DNA of 32,933 nt from Candidatus Hydrogenedentota bacterium (GCA_947486375.1 CANKTP010000023.1:1-32933); one strand, 5' to 3'. Positions 15,345 to 24,016 are shown, counted from the stretch's first letter. The notes: a model not told the origin generated them from the sequence alone. Translations and numbers: made by a program.

Positions 15345-15605
15345 TCAGTTGCGGTTGGCATCATCCCCGCCGCTGACCTCAGCCTGACGCTGCGCCACGA
15401 GCATCGCCAAGGGGACCGGCTCATCGGCCTTGGAGCAGGCCGTCGGCGCCACAGCCTCCGGACCGGGATCGGCGACGGGGGCGATGCCTGCCTCGGCGCG
15501 CCAACGGTCGTCTTCGTCCTGGAGAATTCCAAACCACCAACGAATCGAGGCCGCCGCACGGGCAAAGATACGGTCTTTCCACGATAGTGTCGACGGGGAG
15601 TGCAT
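15345..15605 (-). CDS. Small hypothetical protein, 86 residues
   Basis: I do not recognise this protein. The start at 15605 is chosen because AGAAGGAG sits 7 nt before the ATG and an extended -10 element lies ~32 nt upstream; the track's longer 138-residue frame has no such support. The product begins MHSPSTLSWKDRIFARAAAS and has one amphipathic, tryptophan-containing stretch IRWWFGILQDEDDRWRAEAG. A disordered Pro/Ala tail follows. No signal peptide or full membrane span is visible. It precedes the PLP enzyme by 29 nt on the same strand, suggesting one operon. Expression signals make it more likely real than not. Confidence 0.55.
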   Translation of the reverse strand: MHSPSTLSWKDRIFARAAASIRWWFGILQDEDDRWRAEAGIAPVADPGPEAVAPTACSKADEPVPLAMLVAQRQAEVSGGDDANRN

Positions 15606-15636
15606 CCCGCGGCTCCTTCTGAGTTTCGACAATGGG

Positions 15637-15645
15637 ATCATACCA
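15637..15645 (-). promoter_or_regulatory. Extended -10 promoter element
   Basis: The minus strand carries TGGTATGAT, a full TGn-extended -10. No good -35 is present, as is common with extended -10 promoters. It would drive the 86-residue gene and the PLP enzyme. Confidence 0.5.
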
Positions 15646-15781
15646 GAGCCCCGCCCCGCCCGCCGCCACAAGTCGAACCCCCGAAAAAAATCCGGCATAC
15701 TACGCGCCCATGCGCGGATCCCTGCTGTCCACGGGAAAATTTTCCGCGCACGGTGGAGCACGTTTTCCTGGGGAGGATCGA

Positions 15782-16759
15782 ATGAACGTCGCCATAGTGG
15801 GTTGCGGGGCCATGGGGCAATTGCATGCCCAGATGGCCTCGAATTGCGGGCTGCGGATCGCTGTCTGCGCCGACGCGGTGAAGGCCCGGGCGAGCGCCCT
15901 CGCGAAGATACACGGGGCCGTGGCGGTCGCGGACATCGACGCGGCGCTCGCGCGCAAGGACGTCGACATTGTCGCGCTGACGTCGCCCACGCCGACGCAC
16001 GCGAAGCTGATCGTGGCGGCGGCGAAGGCGGGCAAGGCGATCTTCTGCGAGAAGCCGATCACGCGCACCGTGGCCGAGGGCCGCACCGCGTTGACCGCAG
16101 TGCAAAAGGCCGGCGTGCCCTTGTTCGTGGGCCACGTCGTGCGCTACTTCCAGGAGTTCGAGGCCTTGCGGCTCCAGGCGCAATCCGGCGTCATCGGCCA
16201 CGTTGGATTCATCAAGACATTCCGAGGCGGGATGTGCCCCGTCGGATCCGCAGGCTGGTTCCGCGATTTTGCCAAGAGCGGCGGGGCGGTGCTCGACCTG
16301 CTCATTCACGACTTCGACTGGATTCGCTATGCCTTCGGCGACATCGAGCGGGTATTTTGCCAGAACCTGATGCGCGAACGCCCCACGATCATGGACTACG
16401 CGATGGTCACCCTGACCCTGAAATCTGGGGTCATCGCCCAAACCATCGGGAGTTGGGCGCACCCCGAGGGCTTTCGTGTCAAGGCCGAGCTGTGCGGGAC
16501 GGACGGAATGCTCACCTACGACAGCGCCGAGGCGCCCATTGCCGTCATGCCTAGGCAGCACGGCAAAAAATCCCCGAATACCATCGTGCCCTCGAGTCCC
16601 GTCGACAAGAGTCCCTACCAGCTCGAGTGGGAAGACTTCATTGCCCACATCGGCGGACACGCTCCCGCTCGAGTGACGCCCGAAGACGCCCTCGCCGCGC
16701 TCCACATCGCCGAATGCGCCCTCAAGTCCGCCAAGACCGGCGCGCCGGTGACGGTATGA
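15782..16759 (+). CDS. Gfo/Idh/MocA-family oxidoreductase 1
   Basis: This is a 325-residue NAD(P)-dependent sugar or cyclitol dehydrogenase. The ATG at 15782 follows GGGGAGG at ideal spacing; the frame upstream to 15632 is not conserved. The Rossmann motif is VAIVGCGAMGQLHA, the family box is FCEKPITRT (Lys91), and the catalytic region is GGAVLDLLIHDFDWIRY, with Asp172 and His176 in the DxxxHD pattern. No signal peptide is seen, so it is cytoplasmic. A second Gfo/Idh gene follows 58 nt downstream. The substrate is unknown. Confidence 0.92.
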   Translation: MNVAIVGCGAMGQLHAQMASNCGLRIAVCADAVKARASALAKIHGAVAVADIDAALARKDVDIVALTSPTPTHAKLIVAAAKAGKAIFCEKPITRTVAEGRTALTAVQKAGVPLFVGHVVRYFQEFEALRLQAQSGVIGHVGFIKTFRGGMCPVGSAGWFRDFAKSGGAVLDLLIHDFDWIRYAFGDIERVFCQNLMRERPTIMDYAMVTLTLKSGVIAQTIGSWAHPEGFRVKAELCGTDGMLTYDSAEAPIAVMPRQHGKKSPNTIVPSSPVDKSPYQLEWEDFIAHIGGHAPARVTPEDALAALHIAECALKSAKTGAPVTV

Positions 16760-16817
16760 ACGATTCCTCGAACCGCAATGGAACGATCTGCAATCGGTAT
16801 CGCAAAGGAGAGTGGAC

Positions 16818-17804
16818 ATGATGAAAATCGGCGTCATGAGTTTCGCCCATATGCACGCCTACAGTTACGCCGCGTGTCTCAACGACCTTCCGAAGGCGAC
16901 CCTGCCAGCCGTATGGGATGACGACCCCAAACGGGGCAAGGCCGCCGCCAAGCGATTCGACGCGGCCTACTTTTCCGACTTGCACCGCTTCCTCTACTCG
17001 GGGCTCGACGGCGTCATCGTCTGTTCCGAGAACGTGAAGCACCGGAAAATGGTCGAGGCCGCCGCCAAGGCCGGCCTTTGGATTCTCTGCGAGAAACCCC
17101 TCGCCGTCACCGTCGCCGACGCCAGGGCCATGATCGCCGCCTGCAAAAAGGCCGGCGTCGGGCTCGGCACGGCGTTCCCTTGCCGGTTCGCCCCCACGCT
17201 CATCGAGGTGCATGACCGCGTGCGGGCCGGGGAGCTCGGCGAAATCTACGCCGCATCGTGCACCAACAACGGCAAGTTCCCCGGCGGCTGGTTCGCCGAC
17301 GAAAAACAGGCCGGAGGCGGCGCCACGATGGACCACACGGTCCACGTCGCCGACGCCCTCCGCTGGATCACCGGCAAGGAATTCGTCAAGGTCTACTGCG
17401 AGAAGGGCCGCCTGCTCGGCCGCGACACGAACAGCGACGACGTCGGCAGCGTCCACATGGAAATGGACGGCGGCACGATCGTCTCGCACGTGGCAAGCTG
17501 GAATCGTGCGAAAAGTTTCCCGACCTGGGGCGACGTCACCATCGAGTTGATCGGCGAGAAGGGCGTGCTCCACGTCGACGCCTTCAGCCAAAAACTCGAC
17601 GTCTACTGCGACAAGACGATGCGCCACGAGTGGGCGTCGTGGGGCGGAAACGCCGACATGGGGCTCGTCCGCGACTTTGTCGAGGCCGTCCGCGCACGCC
17701 ACGCCCCGAGCGTGACCGGGGAGGACGGCCTGCGCGCCGTCGAGGTCACCGAGGCCGCCTATCGCTCGGCGGAAACCGGAAAGATGGTGAGCGTCCGCGC
17801 ATAA
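16818..17804 (+). CDS. Gfo/Idh/MocA-family oxidoreductase 2
   Basis: AAGGAG lies 7 nt before the ATG at 16818, giving 328 residues. The C-terminal dehydrogenase domain is standard: LCEKPLAVTVADA (Lys93), GWFADEKQAGGGATMDHTVH with the catalytic His, and ELIGEKGVLHVDAFSQ. The N-terminus, MMKIGVMSFAHMHAYSYAAC, lacks the usual GxGxxG dinucleotide glycine pattern and instead has a histidine-bearing SFAHMHA loop, a variation known in some Gfo/Idh proteins. It is only distantly like its neighbour, so this is not a simple tandem duplication. The pair probably act in one sugar-oxidation route. Confidence 0.9.
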   Translation: MMKIGVMSFAHMHAYSYAACLNDLPKATLPAVWDDDPKRGKAAAKRFDAAYFSDLHRFLYSGLDGVIVCSENVKHRKMVEAAAKAGLWILCEKPLAVTVADARAMIAACKKAGVGLGTAFPCRFAPTLIEVHDRVRAGELGEIYAASCTNNGKFPGGWFADEKQAGGGATMDHTVHVADALRWITGKEFVKVYCEKGRLLGRDTNSDDVGSVHMEMDGGTIVSHVASWNRAKSFPTWGDVTIELIGEKGVLHVDAFSQKLDVYCDKTMRHEWASWGGNADMGLVRDFVEAVRARHAPSVTGEDGLRAVEVTEAAYRSAETGKMVSVRA

Positions 17805-17843
17805 GGGGAAAATCCGGCCCGCGCCGCGCCACGCAAAATTCGA

Positions 17844-17880
17844 CCGCGCGGCCAGCCGCTTGGGGCAGGCGGCCGCGCGG
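17844..17880. terminator. Bidirectional GC-rich hairpin between convergent genes
   Basis: CCGCGCGGCC (17844-17853) pairs perfectly with GGCCGCGCGG (17871-17880) around a 17-nt loop that can pair further (GCCGC/GGCGGC-like). It lies between the convergent oxidoreductase and lipoprotein genes. No U-tract follows on the plus strand and only AATTTT follows on the minus strand. Confidence 0.6.
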
Positions 17881-17893
17881 CCATCTCGTACCC

Positions 17894-18493
17894 CTATTCC
17901 ACGAGAAAATTCGCCGTGCCGGAAATCGAGGACTTGGCCGTGCGCGCGGTCTGCAGGATCGTGTAGGTCCCCGGCGTCAGCCGCTCGGACACCCGGAACT
18001 GCTGCGCGCTGACCCATGTGCCGTCGTTGCGCGTGAAGGACTTCGACGAGAGTTCCACGACCACCTCGTCGCCGCGCTTGAGCACGCGCGTCTCGACCAC
18101 TTCGATCCCCGCGCCCGCGCCCAGCAACGCATACTGCATCGACGCCTCGGCCATGGTGCCCCGCTGGATCGACGACGGCAGGACGCCCGCCTCCTCGAAG
18201 GTCAGCATCTCGCCCTGGGCCGGCTGATAGTTGTATTCCGTGGCGGTCTGTTGCGCCTCGCGCGCCTTCCGGGCACGCACGTCATGCACGATAAGCCCGG
18301 TCAGCCCGCCAGCGGCCGCCCCAATCAGCGCCCCCTTGCCGGCGTTTCCCGATCCGCTTCCGATGAGGGCCCCGATCCCCGCGCCTACCGCCGCGCCGCT
18401 CAACCCCGATCCCGTGGACGTCTCGCACCCGCCCAGCATCGATCCGTTCGCGGCCAGAACTACCGACATCAATGCCGTGGTTACCTTCTTCAT
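17894..18493 (-). CDS. Glycine-zipper lipoprotein
   Basis: The ATG at 18493 follows GGGAG and gives 199 residues. A lipoprotein signal MKKVTTALMSVVLAANGSML is followed by the lipobox LGGC. Next comes a glycine-zipper segment, GAAVGAGIGALIGSGSGNAG and GALIGAAAGGLTGLIVHD, like those in SlyB/YMGG-type envelope proteins, which can insert in or associate with membranes. The C-terminal 110 residues are a soluble domain with VVETRVLKRGDEVVVELSSK and FRVSERLTPGTYTILQTAR, reading as a beta-rich module of unknown function. A TATACT (18545-18550, minus strand) is a possible -10. Confidence 0.8.
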   Translation of the reverse strand: MKKVTTALMSVVLAANGSMLGGCETSTGSGLSGAAVGAGIGALIGSGSGNAGKGALIGAAAGGLTGLIVHDVRARKAREAQQTATEYNYQPAQGEMLTFEEAGVLPSSIQRGTMAEASMQYALLGAGAGIEVVETRVLKRGDEVVVELSSKSFTRNDGTWVSAQQFRVSERLTPGTYTILQTARTAKSSISGTANFLVE

Positions 18494-18568
18494 GGAAACA
18501 CTCCCTATTTCGGGGCGCCCAAATCCGCGCCGCATGTCAACATTAGTATACACGAACTCGGGGCGCGA

Positions 18569-19567
18569 TTAGGGGAGGTCCTTGAAACTTACCGCGTACG
18601 TGACGCCCTCGTGCGGCTTTCCGTCCACCTCGACGTAGGGGTGAATAAAGTTGTTCAGCGGCGGGCCTTGTTGGGGCGGCGCCAGCGTGACGTCCCGCCC
18701 GTGGCTAAACTTCATCAAGTCCGCCATGAGCGACCCGAAATTGTAATCGCGCAGCTCGGGGTGTTTGTCGGCCTCGGAAGCGTCGATGGGAATCCAGCCG
18801 ATGCCGTCCACGTTGAATCGCGCCCAGCAATGGTACGAGGCGATCTTGCCCTCGTGGTTTTTCGTGCGGATCGGGAAGCCGAACTCGTGGTCGGCGGGAA
18901 TGCCCTGGTTGCGGCAAAGCGCGAGGAACATCGAGTGGTAATCGGTGCAGTCGCCGGTTTTCGAGTCGCAGGCCCAGCGGACATCGCCCTCGCCGGCGCC
19001 CTCGGCCTTCCAGTTGTACGTGAACTCGTCAATCAGCCAGTCGTAGATTTTGCGCGCCGCCGGTATCGGGGCGTCCTTCTCGAGGTGCAGATCGCGCGCG
19101 ATGGCGACAATCGGGTCCGAATCGATCGGGATGAGCCGGTTGGACTCGAGGTAACTTGCTGGGACTGCAATGCGTTTCGGCGCTTTCGCCAAGGATTTTG
19201 CCTCGGCGACGACGGTCTCGGTCCGGTGAATCTCGAAGACGATCTTCGCCCCCAACGCGCCGTCCGTCATGTCATCGTCGAAGGGGGCCTCGAAGCGCTT
19301 GTGCCAAATCTTGTTGCCGTACTGGGGTTCGACGGCGATGGCGCCGCCCTCGGGATAGGTCACGGTTACTTTGGGGACTACTTGGCCGTCGCAATCCTGC
19401 GCGACCGGCAACCACAGGTCTACGGACTTCGCGGCGGCGGGGAGCCCCTCGATGGCCGCGGAATACGTCAGCTCGACATTGCGCGTGGCGAGCGGGGCGT
19501 CGCCCGCGAAGGCGCTACCGCATGCGGCGACGATTGCGGCGAGGGCTAGGGTCCGGGTTGAGTTCAT
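18569..19567 (-). CDS. Secreted transglutaminase-like protein
   Basis: The 332-residue product begins with a signal peptide, NSTRTLALAAIVAACGSAFA, cut before GDAP. The N-terminal half is a beta-rich domain with SVDLWLPVA, common upstream of bacterial transglutaminase cores. The catalytic triad is visible: Cys207 in TGDCTDYHSMFLALCRNQGI, His246 in ASYHCWARF and Asp262 in GWIPIDASEADK. Such periplasmic enzymes are usually proteases or amidases rather than cross-linkers; the substrate is unknown. GAGGA precedes the ATG by 9 nt. It has its own promoter. Confidence 0.9.
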   Translation of the reverse strand: MNSTRTLALAAIVAACGSAFAGDAPLATRNVELTYSAAIEGLPAAAKSVDLWLPVAQDCDGQVVPKVTVTYPEGGAIAVEPQYGNKIWHKRFEAPFDDDMTDGALGAKIVFEIHRTETVVAEAKSLAKAPKRIAVPASYLESNRLIPIDSDPIVAIARDLHLEKDAPIPAARKIYDWLIDEFTYNWKAEGAGEGDVRWACDSKTGDCTDYHSMFLALCRNQGIPADHEFGFPIRTKNHEGKIASYHCWARFNVDGIGWIPIDASEADKHPELRDYNFGSLMADLMKFSHGRDVTLAPPQQGPPLNNFIHPYVEVDGKPHEGVTYAVSFKDLP

Positions 19568-19605
19568 GGCGGGGTTCCTCGTTGGGTGAATTGGGTAGGC
19601 ACCTC

Positions 19606-19634
19606 ATGATAGTCGCCGCAGGGTGGGGCGTCAA
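19606..19634 (-). promoter_or_regulatory. Promoter of the transglutaminase-like gene
   Basis: TTGACG (19629-19634), a 17-nt spacer, and TATCAT (19606-19611) on the minus strand. The start near 19599 gives a ~32-nt leader. Confidence 0.6.
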
Positions 19635-19660
19635 TAGCGCTCCCGTTCGGGTGAGCCCAC

Positions 19661-19714
19661 GACCTATACGACCTATGGGACTTATGGGACTTATGGGACC
19701 TATGCAGCGTATGG
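19661..19714 (+). repeat. 9-bp tandem repeat (GACYTATGG)n
   Basis: Six consecutive 9-bp units read GACCTATAC, GACCTATGG, GACTTATGG, GACTTATGG, GACCTATGC and AGCGTATGG. They lie between the 3' end of the TMTC-like gene and the transglutaminase promoter, starting 27 bp upstream of its -35. Nothing else is recognised in the gap. Confidence 0.85.
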
Positions 19715-19746
19715 GAGGGATGAGATTGGCCGTGGGGGAGGAATCG

Positions 19747-21414
19747 CTAGGGTTCTATTCGGGCCAGGTTGGCCTTTGCCCCGGGATCGCCCGGGCGAAG
19801 CCGCAACACGGTTTCGAACTCGGCGCGAGCTTCGGGCAGACGCCCTGTGTTGCCGTAACACACGCCGAGCATGAGGTGGACATCGGCATCGGCGGGCTGG
19901 CGTTTCGCCGTGTAGGCAAGCGGCGGCGCCGCGGCGGCGTAATCGCCTTTCATGAACAGGGCCATGCCGAGATTGAAGTGGGCCCCCTCCGAATTTGGCG
20001 CATCGAGCAGTACGGCTTGGAACAACGCGATGGCGGAATCGAGATCGTTGCGGCGTCCCAGCAGGATTCCCTGGTTGATGCGCGCCGCAGTGTCGCGGGG
20101 GTTAAGTCGCAACGCCTCGTCGATGTGGTGTACCGCGAGCCTGTCGTCTCCGCTTGTCAGGTAAATTTCCGACAGGTTTGCATGCGCGAGGAGGCTGTCC
20201 GGTTGGACGTCGAGAAGGCGGGTGTAGAGGGCGAGAGAGTCCTTCCAGTGCCGTTGTTGTTGAACGGTCACGGTCGCGCATACCGCCAGCGCGGCCATCG
20301 TGAGCGTCACGGCCACGCCGCGATGCCGCACGAGGTCGCGCATGCCCCAGACGACGGCGACGAACAAGCCGGCATGCGGGAGATAGGTGTAGCGGTCGGC
20401 CATCGATTGGTTGCCGACTTGGATGATGCCAATGACGGGGAGCAATGCGACCAGATACCACGCCCACCCGAACAAAAGATAGGGCCGCTGGCGCCGCAAC
20501 AAGGTGCATGCGATGGTAATCGCCGCGAGCAGGACGAAGGCGATGGTCGCGAGACCGTATGAGACGGCCGCGCCGGGATGGGGGTAGTGGACGGCGAGAT
20601 CGACGGGCCAGATCGTTTTGCCTAGATACGCCACGCACGCGATCGCGGCGTTCGCGAGCCGGGCCGCCATGGGGAATGCCTCCATGTCCTTCAGGCCGCC
20701 CTGTCGTTGGGCGATCACGGTGATGGCGCCCGAGGCGGCGACCAAGGCGAGGAATGGGATTTTCTCCGTGACTCGTTTGGCGGCCGATCGGGCGAACGAT
20801 TCCGACGGGATGCGCCCGAGGGGCCATGCGTCCATGAGAAGCATCACGGCGGGCAGCGTCACGATCATTGGTTTCACGAGGAGTCCGAGCGCGAAGGCGG
20901 CGATCGCCCCGGCGTACCAGGCCCATCGCCGCGACTCCGTGTAGCGGAGGTACATCCAGAGCGCGGAAAAGCCGAAGGTCAGGCACAGGACATCCTTGCG
21001 CTCGGCGATCCATGAGACGGACTCGACGCGGAGCGGATGGACGGCGAACAACGCGGCCGCCGCGAGGCTGGGCCAGGGCAGTCCGGTCGCCCGGGCCAGC
21101 ACGAGAAACAGCAACGCGGCATTCAGCGCATGCAACAGCACATTGACCAAGTGCGGCCCCATCGGGTCCATGCCGAACAGGGAAACGTCGAGCATGTGGG
21201 ACAGCCAGGTCAGCGGGTGCCAGTTCGATCCGTGAATCGCGGTGAAGGCCCAGCGCACCCCGTCGAGCGTCAGTCCTTGTTGTACCTGAAAGTTTTTCGT
21301 GACATACAGCGGGTCGTCGTAGTTGACGAAGCCGTTCCCCAGCGACGGTAGAAACGCGAGTACGGTGACCGCGGCCAGGCCTGCGGCCACCAGCAATCGG
21401 CCGCGCGGGGTCAC
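19747..21414 (-). CDS. TMTC-like polytopic glycosyltransferase with C-terminal TPRs
   Basis: The track's 709-residue ORF includes ~154 codons antisense to nothing real (they overlap the DJ-1 gene in another frame). The protein begins at the GTG at 21414, 4 nt inside that gene's stop (GTGA), giving 555 residues. After the first membrane span comes NGFVNYDDPLYVTKN, the acidic first-loop motif of GT-C mannosyltransferase-like proteins. About ten hydrophobic spans follow. The last ~170 residues are TPRs (LLAHANLSEIYLTSGDD, GAHFNLGMALFMKGDYAAA, ADVHLMLGVCYGNTGRLPEA). This matches bacterial relatives of TMTC O-mannosyltransferases. The acceptor is unknown. Confidence 0.85.
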   Translation of the reverse strand: MTPRGRLLVAAGLAAVTVLAFLPSLGNGFVNYDDPLYVTKNFQVQQGLTLDGVRWAFTAIHGSNWHPLTWLSHMLDVSLFGMDPMGPHLVNVLLHALNAALLFLVLARATGLPWPSLAAAALFAVHPLRVESVSWIAERKDVLCLTFGFSALWMYLRYTESRRWAWYAGAIAAFALGLLVKPMIVTLPAVMLLMDAWPLGRIPSESFARSAAKRVTEKIPFLALVAASGAITVIAQRQGGLKDMEAFPMAARLANAAIACVAYLGKTIWPVDLAVHYPHPGAAVSYGLATIAFVLLAAITIACTLLRRQRPYLLFGWAWYLVALLPVIGIIQVGNQSMADRYTYLPHAGLFVAVVWGMRDLVRHRGVAVTLTMAALAVCATVTVQQQRHWKDSLALYTRLLDVQPDSLLAHANLSEIYLTSGDDRLAVHHIDEALRLNPRDTAARINQGILLGRRNDLDSAIALFQAVLLDAPNSEGAHFNLGMALFMKGDYAAAAPPLAYTAKRQPADADVHLMLGVCYGNTGRLPEARAEFETVLRLRPGDPGAKANLARIEP

Positions 21415-21950
21415 TTGCCGCTCGCGAGCACCCGGAGGATCGCCTTGCAGAAATCCGGCAGGTCCCCGGGTTTGCGGCTCGACACGAAATGCCGATCGAT
21501 CACCACCGGGGCGTCTTCCCAGATGGCCCCGGCGTTCTCGAGGTCGTCCTTGATTCCCGGCGACCCGGTCACGCGGACGCCGCGGTAAACGTTGGCCGAG
21601 ATCGCCATCCATCCGCCGTGGCAAATGGCGGCGATCAGCTTGCCCGCCGCGTCGAAATCGCGGATGATCTGGAGCAACGCCGGATCGCGGCGAAGTTTGT
21701 CCGGCATGAATCCGCCGGGCAGGACGATGCCGTTGAAGTCCACCGCGCGCAAGTCGGCGATGCGCGCATCGGATACGCAGGGATAGCCGTGTTTGCCGAC
21801 GTATTCGACGCCCGCGTCCTGACCGGCCACGACGACCTTCGCGCCGGCTTCTTCGAGGCGAAGCTTCGGATACCATAGTTCGAGGTCTTCGTAGATGTCG
21901 CCGGTGACGATGAGGACGCGACGGCCCGCGAGGGGATTCTTTTCGAGCAT
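21411..21950 (-). CDS. DJ-1/PfpI-family protein
   Basis: The 179-residue product, from the ATG at 21950, has the class I glutamine-amidotransferase-like fold: RRVLIVTGDIYEDLELWYP with the conserved acidic residue, IVLPGGFMPDKLRRD, and the nucleophile elbow IAAICHGGWMAISA (Cys110-His111). Members include intracellular proteases, glyoxalases and deglycases; activity cannot be chosen from sequence. It sits 16 nt after the fucose-isomerase-like gene and overlaps the downstream glycosyltransferase by 4 nt, so all three form one operon. Confidence 0.92.
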   Translation of the reverse strand: MLEKNPLAGRRVLIVTGDIYEDLELWYPKLRLEEAGAKVVVAGQDAGVEYVGKHGYPCVSDARIADLRAVDFNGIVLPGGFMPDKLRRDPALLQIIRDFDAAGKLIAAICHGGWMAISANVYRGVRVTGSPGIKDDLENAGAIWEDAPVVIDRHFVSSRKPGDLPDFCKAILRVLASGK

Positions 21951-21966
21951 CGTCAATATCCGCCGA

Positions 21967-23553
21967 CTATTTCAGCGTGTTCTTCACGTCGCCCGCGACG
22001 CGGGTGGGTATCCCAAGATTACGGCACACGGAGATGAACTCCTGCAGGATGTCGCCGTAGCCCATCACGATATGGTTCGACATGTGGGTCGCCATTAACT
22101 CGTCGCGGTCATAGCCGGGGATATGAACGTTTGCGATCGGCCACACGTTGGTCGTGCGGTCGAGGCGATCCTGGACCTCGGCGTCGGGCATCGCGACCAC
22201 TTCTCCGGTGCCGCAATCCATGCCGAGCTTGCCGAACTGTTCGTAGAATCGCGCCCAAGTAATGACACCGGGCTTCGACACGCCGGAGCACGTTCCGCCC
22301 CCGAGCGGGAAATACATCGGCGGCTGGCGGTACACCTTCGTCTTGTGCCATCCGCCGAAATGTGCCGGGGGCGCTCCGCCGGAAATCTCGAATACCCAGA
22401 CGAAGCGGCCTTCCCATTCACGGCCCCACCGCACATCGTGCAACGTCGTCTCTGGGGCCATGCCCTTCCGTTGGTAAATCTCGCTCATGAGGAGCTGCGG
22501 CACGCCCGCACCGAGGTCGCCCTCGTTAAAGTGGACGATGGGGCGTCCCTTGGCCACGGCCTTGCCTGTTTCCGGGTCCTTGATGTCGGGCCGCTCGGCG
22601 TTATTGAGCATGCCCTCGGCCAAGTCCGACGCGGGAACGCAGCGCACCAAGCCGAGCTGGTAGGGGATGCCGATGGCGGCGAGGCCGTAGCGCGCCACGA
22701 TGCGCCCCGCCGCCGAGTACATTTTCATCTGGCTCATGACCTGCCCATGCACGAGGTCCTCGTATTGGTTCGTGCCCCAGTTGAACCAGGTCTTTTTCTT
22801 GACGAGCCAGTCGAGGTGTCCCTGCGCTTCCTCGTCGCTCACGAGATTCATCTCGGCCAAGAGGTCCGATTGGTTGAGGTATTCGACCGGCAACCCGACC
22901 GCGCCGAGTTTGCCGGGGTCCATCACGGCATTGAGCATCCCCATGCAGCCGGGATCGAGTTGGCCGAGGATGCGGCGTTCGCGGAGAATATCCGCCGCGT
23001 AGGCCTTGCCGAGGGCGTCGGCCTTCGGGGCGAGCTTCAGTTTGTCCGCGGAGACGAGGTGCGAGGCGCTGTGTTTTACCGAGCCCGTCTTGCACCACTC
23101 CCCGAGCTTCTTCATGAACTCGGCGTCCTTGGTGAAGGACTCGCTCCACAAGCGCGAGTGCTTGACCCCGACACGATCGAGGGTGCCCGCGTGGTTCAAC
23201 AGCGCGACGAGTCCCGGCCAGGTTCCGTCGAAGTTTCCGACGAGCAAGATCGGTCCGCGATGGGTCTGCAACGGCCCGCTGACATGGTGGGCATAAGCCC
23301 AGCAACTCAACACGACGATGACAGGCGCCTCGGGATCGATCTTCGAGAATGCGGAGGTCCCCTCGCATTGGCGGGTCAGGAATCCGTGTCTGCGCTTCGC
23401 GTCATAGCGGGGTAATACGTCGGCCTTGTAACCGAGTTTCCAAAGGCAGCCCTCGATGGCGGCGATGGTGGTCTTTTGATTGGGCCAGCATTGGACGCAG
23501 GCGGCGTCGCGGAAGTCCCCATTGGAAACCAGGTGGATGGTCTTGGTTTTCAT
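21967..23553 (-). CDS. L-fucose/L-arabinose isomerase-fold protein
   Basis: The ATG at 23553 follows AAGGA and yields 528 residues; the extra 19 residues in the track are unconserved. The N-terminal part has MKTKTIHLVSNGDFRDAACV and VIVVLSCWAYAHHVSGP, and the C-terminal part HFNEGDLGAGVPQLLMSEIY, FVWVFEISGGAPPAHFGGWH and GGGTCSGVSKPGVITWARFY. This layout, with two Rossmann-like domains and a C-terminal barrel carrying the metal site, fits the fucose/arabinose isomerase family. The substrate is not proven; it could be a non-isomerase relative. It is the first gene of an operon with the DJ-1 and TMTC-like genes. Confidence 0.78.
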   Translation of the reverse strand: MKTKTIHLVSNGDFRDAACVQCWPNQKTTIAAIEGCLWKLGYKADVLPRYDAKRRHGFLTRQCEGTSAFSKIDPEAPVIVVLSCWAYAHHVSGPLQTHRGPILLVGNFDGTWPGLVALLNHAGTLDRVGVKHSRLWSESFTKDAEFMKKLGEWCKTGSVKHSASHLVSADKLKLAPKADALGKAYAADILRERRILGQLDPGCMGMLNAVMDPGKLGAVGLPVEYLNQSDLLAEMNLVSDEEAQGHLDWLVKKKTWFNWGTNQYEDLVHGQVMSQMKMYSAAGRIVARYGLAAIGIPYQLGLVRCVPASDLAEGMLNNAERPDIKDPETGKAVAKGRPIVHFNEGDLGAGVPQLLMSEIYQRKGMAPETTLHDVRWGREWEGRFVWVFEISGGAPPAHFGGWHKTKVYRQPPMYFPLGGGTCSGVSKPGVITWARFYEQFGKLGMDCGTGEVVAMPDAEVQDRLDRTTNVWPIANVHIPGYDRDELMATHMSNHIVMGYGDILQEFISVCRNLGIPTRVAGDVKNTLK

Positions 23554-23626
23554 GCGTTGCGTCCTTGTACATTCGTCGGAGTAGTTTGCCCGATGCCCCA
23601 GGGATTGCAATTCGGAACTGGCGCGG

Positions 23627-23998
23627 CTATCCGAAGGATGCGATATGCGCGTCCAAGAATGTCCTCACCGACGCGAATTCGCCCTTAAGCCGCGCCACGT
23701 TTTCCCCCGCGTTGGAGAGATCGCCCGCGACCGCCAACGCCTCCAATTCGCCGGCAATGGCCCGCATGGACTCCGCGCCCACATTCGCGCTCGAACCCTT
23801 GACCGTATGGGCGGCCAGGCGGATTCCGTCGACATCCCCGGCCCCGATCCGGTCCGATAACTCGTTCAATCGCAACTCGGTATCCTCGGAGTAAATTGCG
23901 AACAACTCCTTCTCGAACTCGGTGTCGCCGTCCGCAGTCTCTTGGACTCGCGAAAGATCGACCGGTGGGGTCCTGGAAGTGTCTCGAGACATGCGCAC
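23627..23998 (-). CDS. Histidine phosphotransfer (HPt) protein
   Basis: The 123-residue protein is a free-standing HPt four-helix module. The phosphorylated His is in LAAHTVKGSSANVGAESM (about residue 64), preceded by an acidic helix FAIYSEDTELRLNELSDRI and followed by AIAGELEALAVAG. It can begin at the GTG at 23998, with GGAGG at 5 nt, or the ATG at 23992. It lies 18 nt after the response regulator on the same strand. HPt proteins relay phosphate between receiver domains, so a phosphorelay with the neighbour and a distant hybrid kinase is likely. Confidence 0.92.
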   Translation of the reverse strand: MRMSRDTSRTPPVDLSRVQETADGDTEFEKELFAIYSEDTELRLNELSDRIGAGDVDGIRLAAHTVKGSSANVGAESMRAIAGELEALAVAGDLSNAGENVARLKGEFASVRTFLDAHIASFG

Positions 23999-24016
23999 AT
24001 CTCCCTCCGGGCGTAA

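Noticed and set aside
17258-19549. 763-residue plus-strand ORF
   Set aside because: Runs across the second Gfo/Idh gene, the lipoprotein and the transglutaminase in shadow frames; no domain seen.
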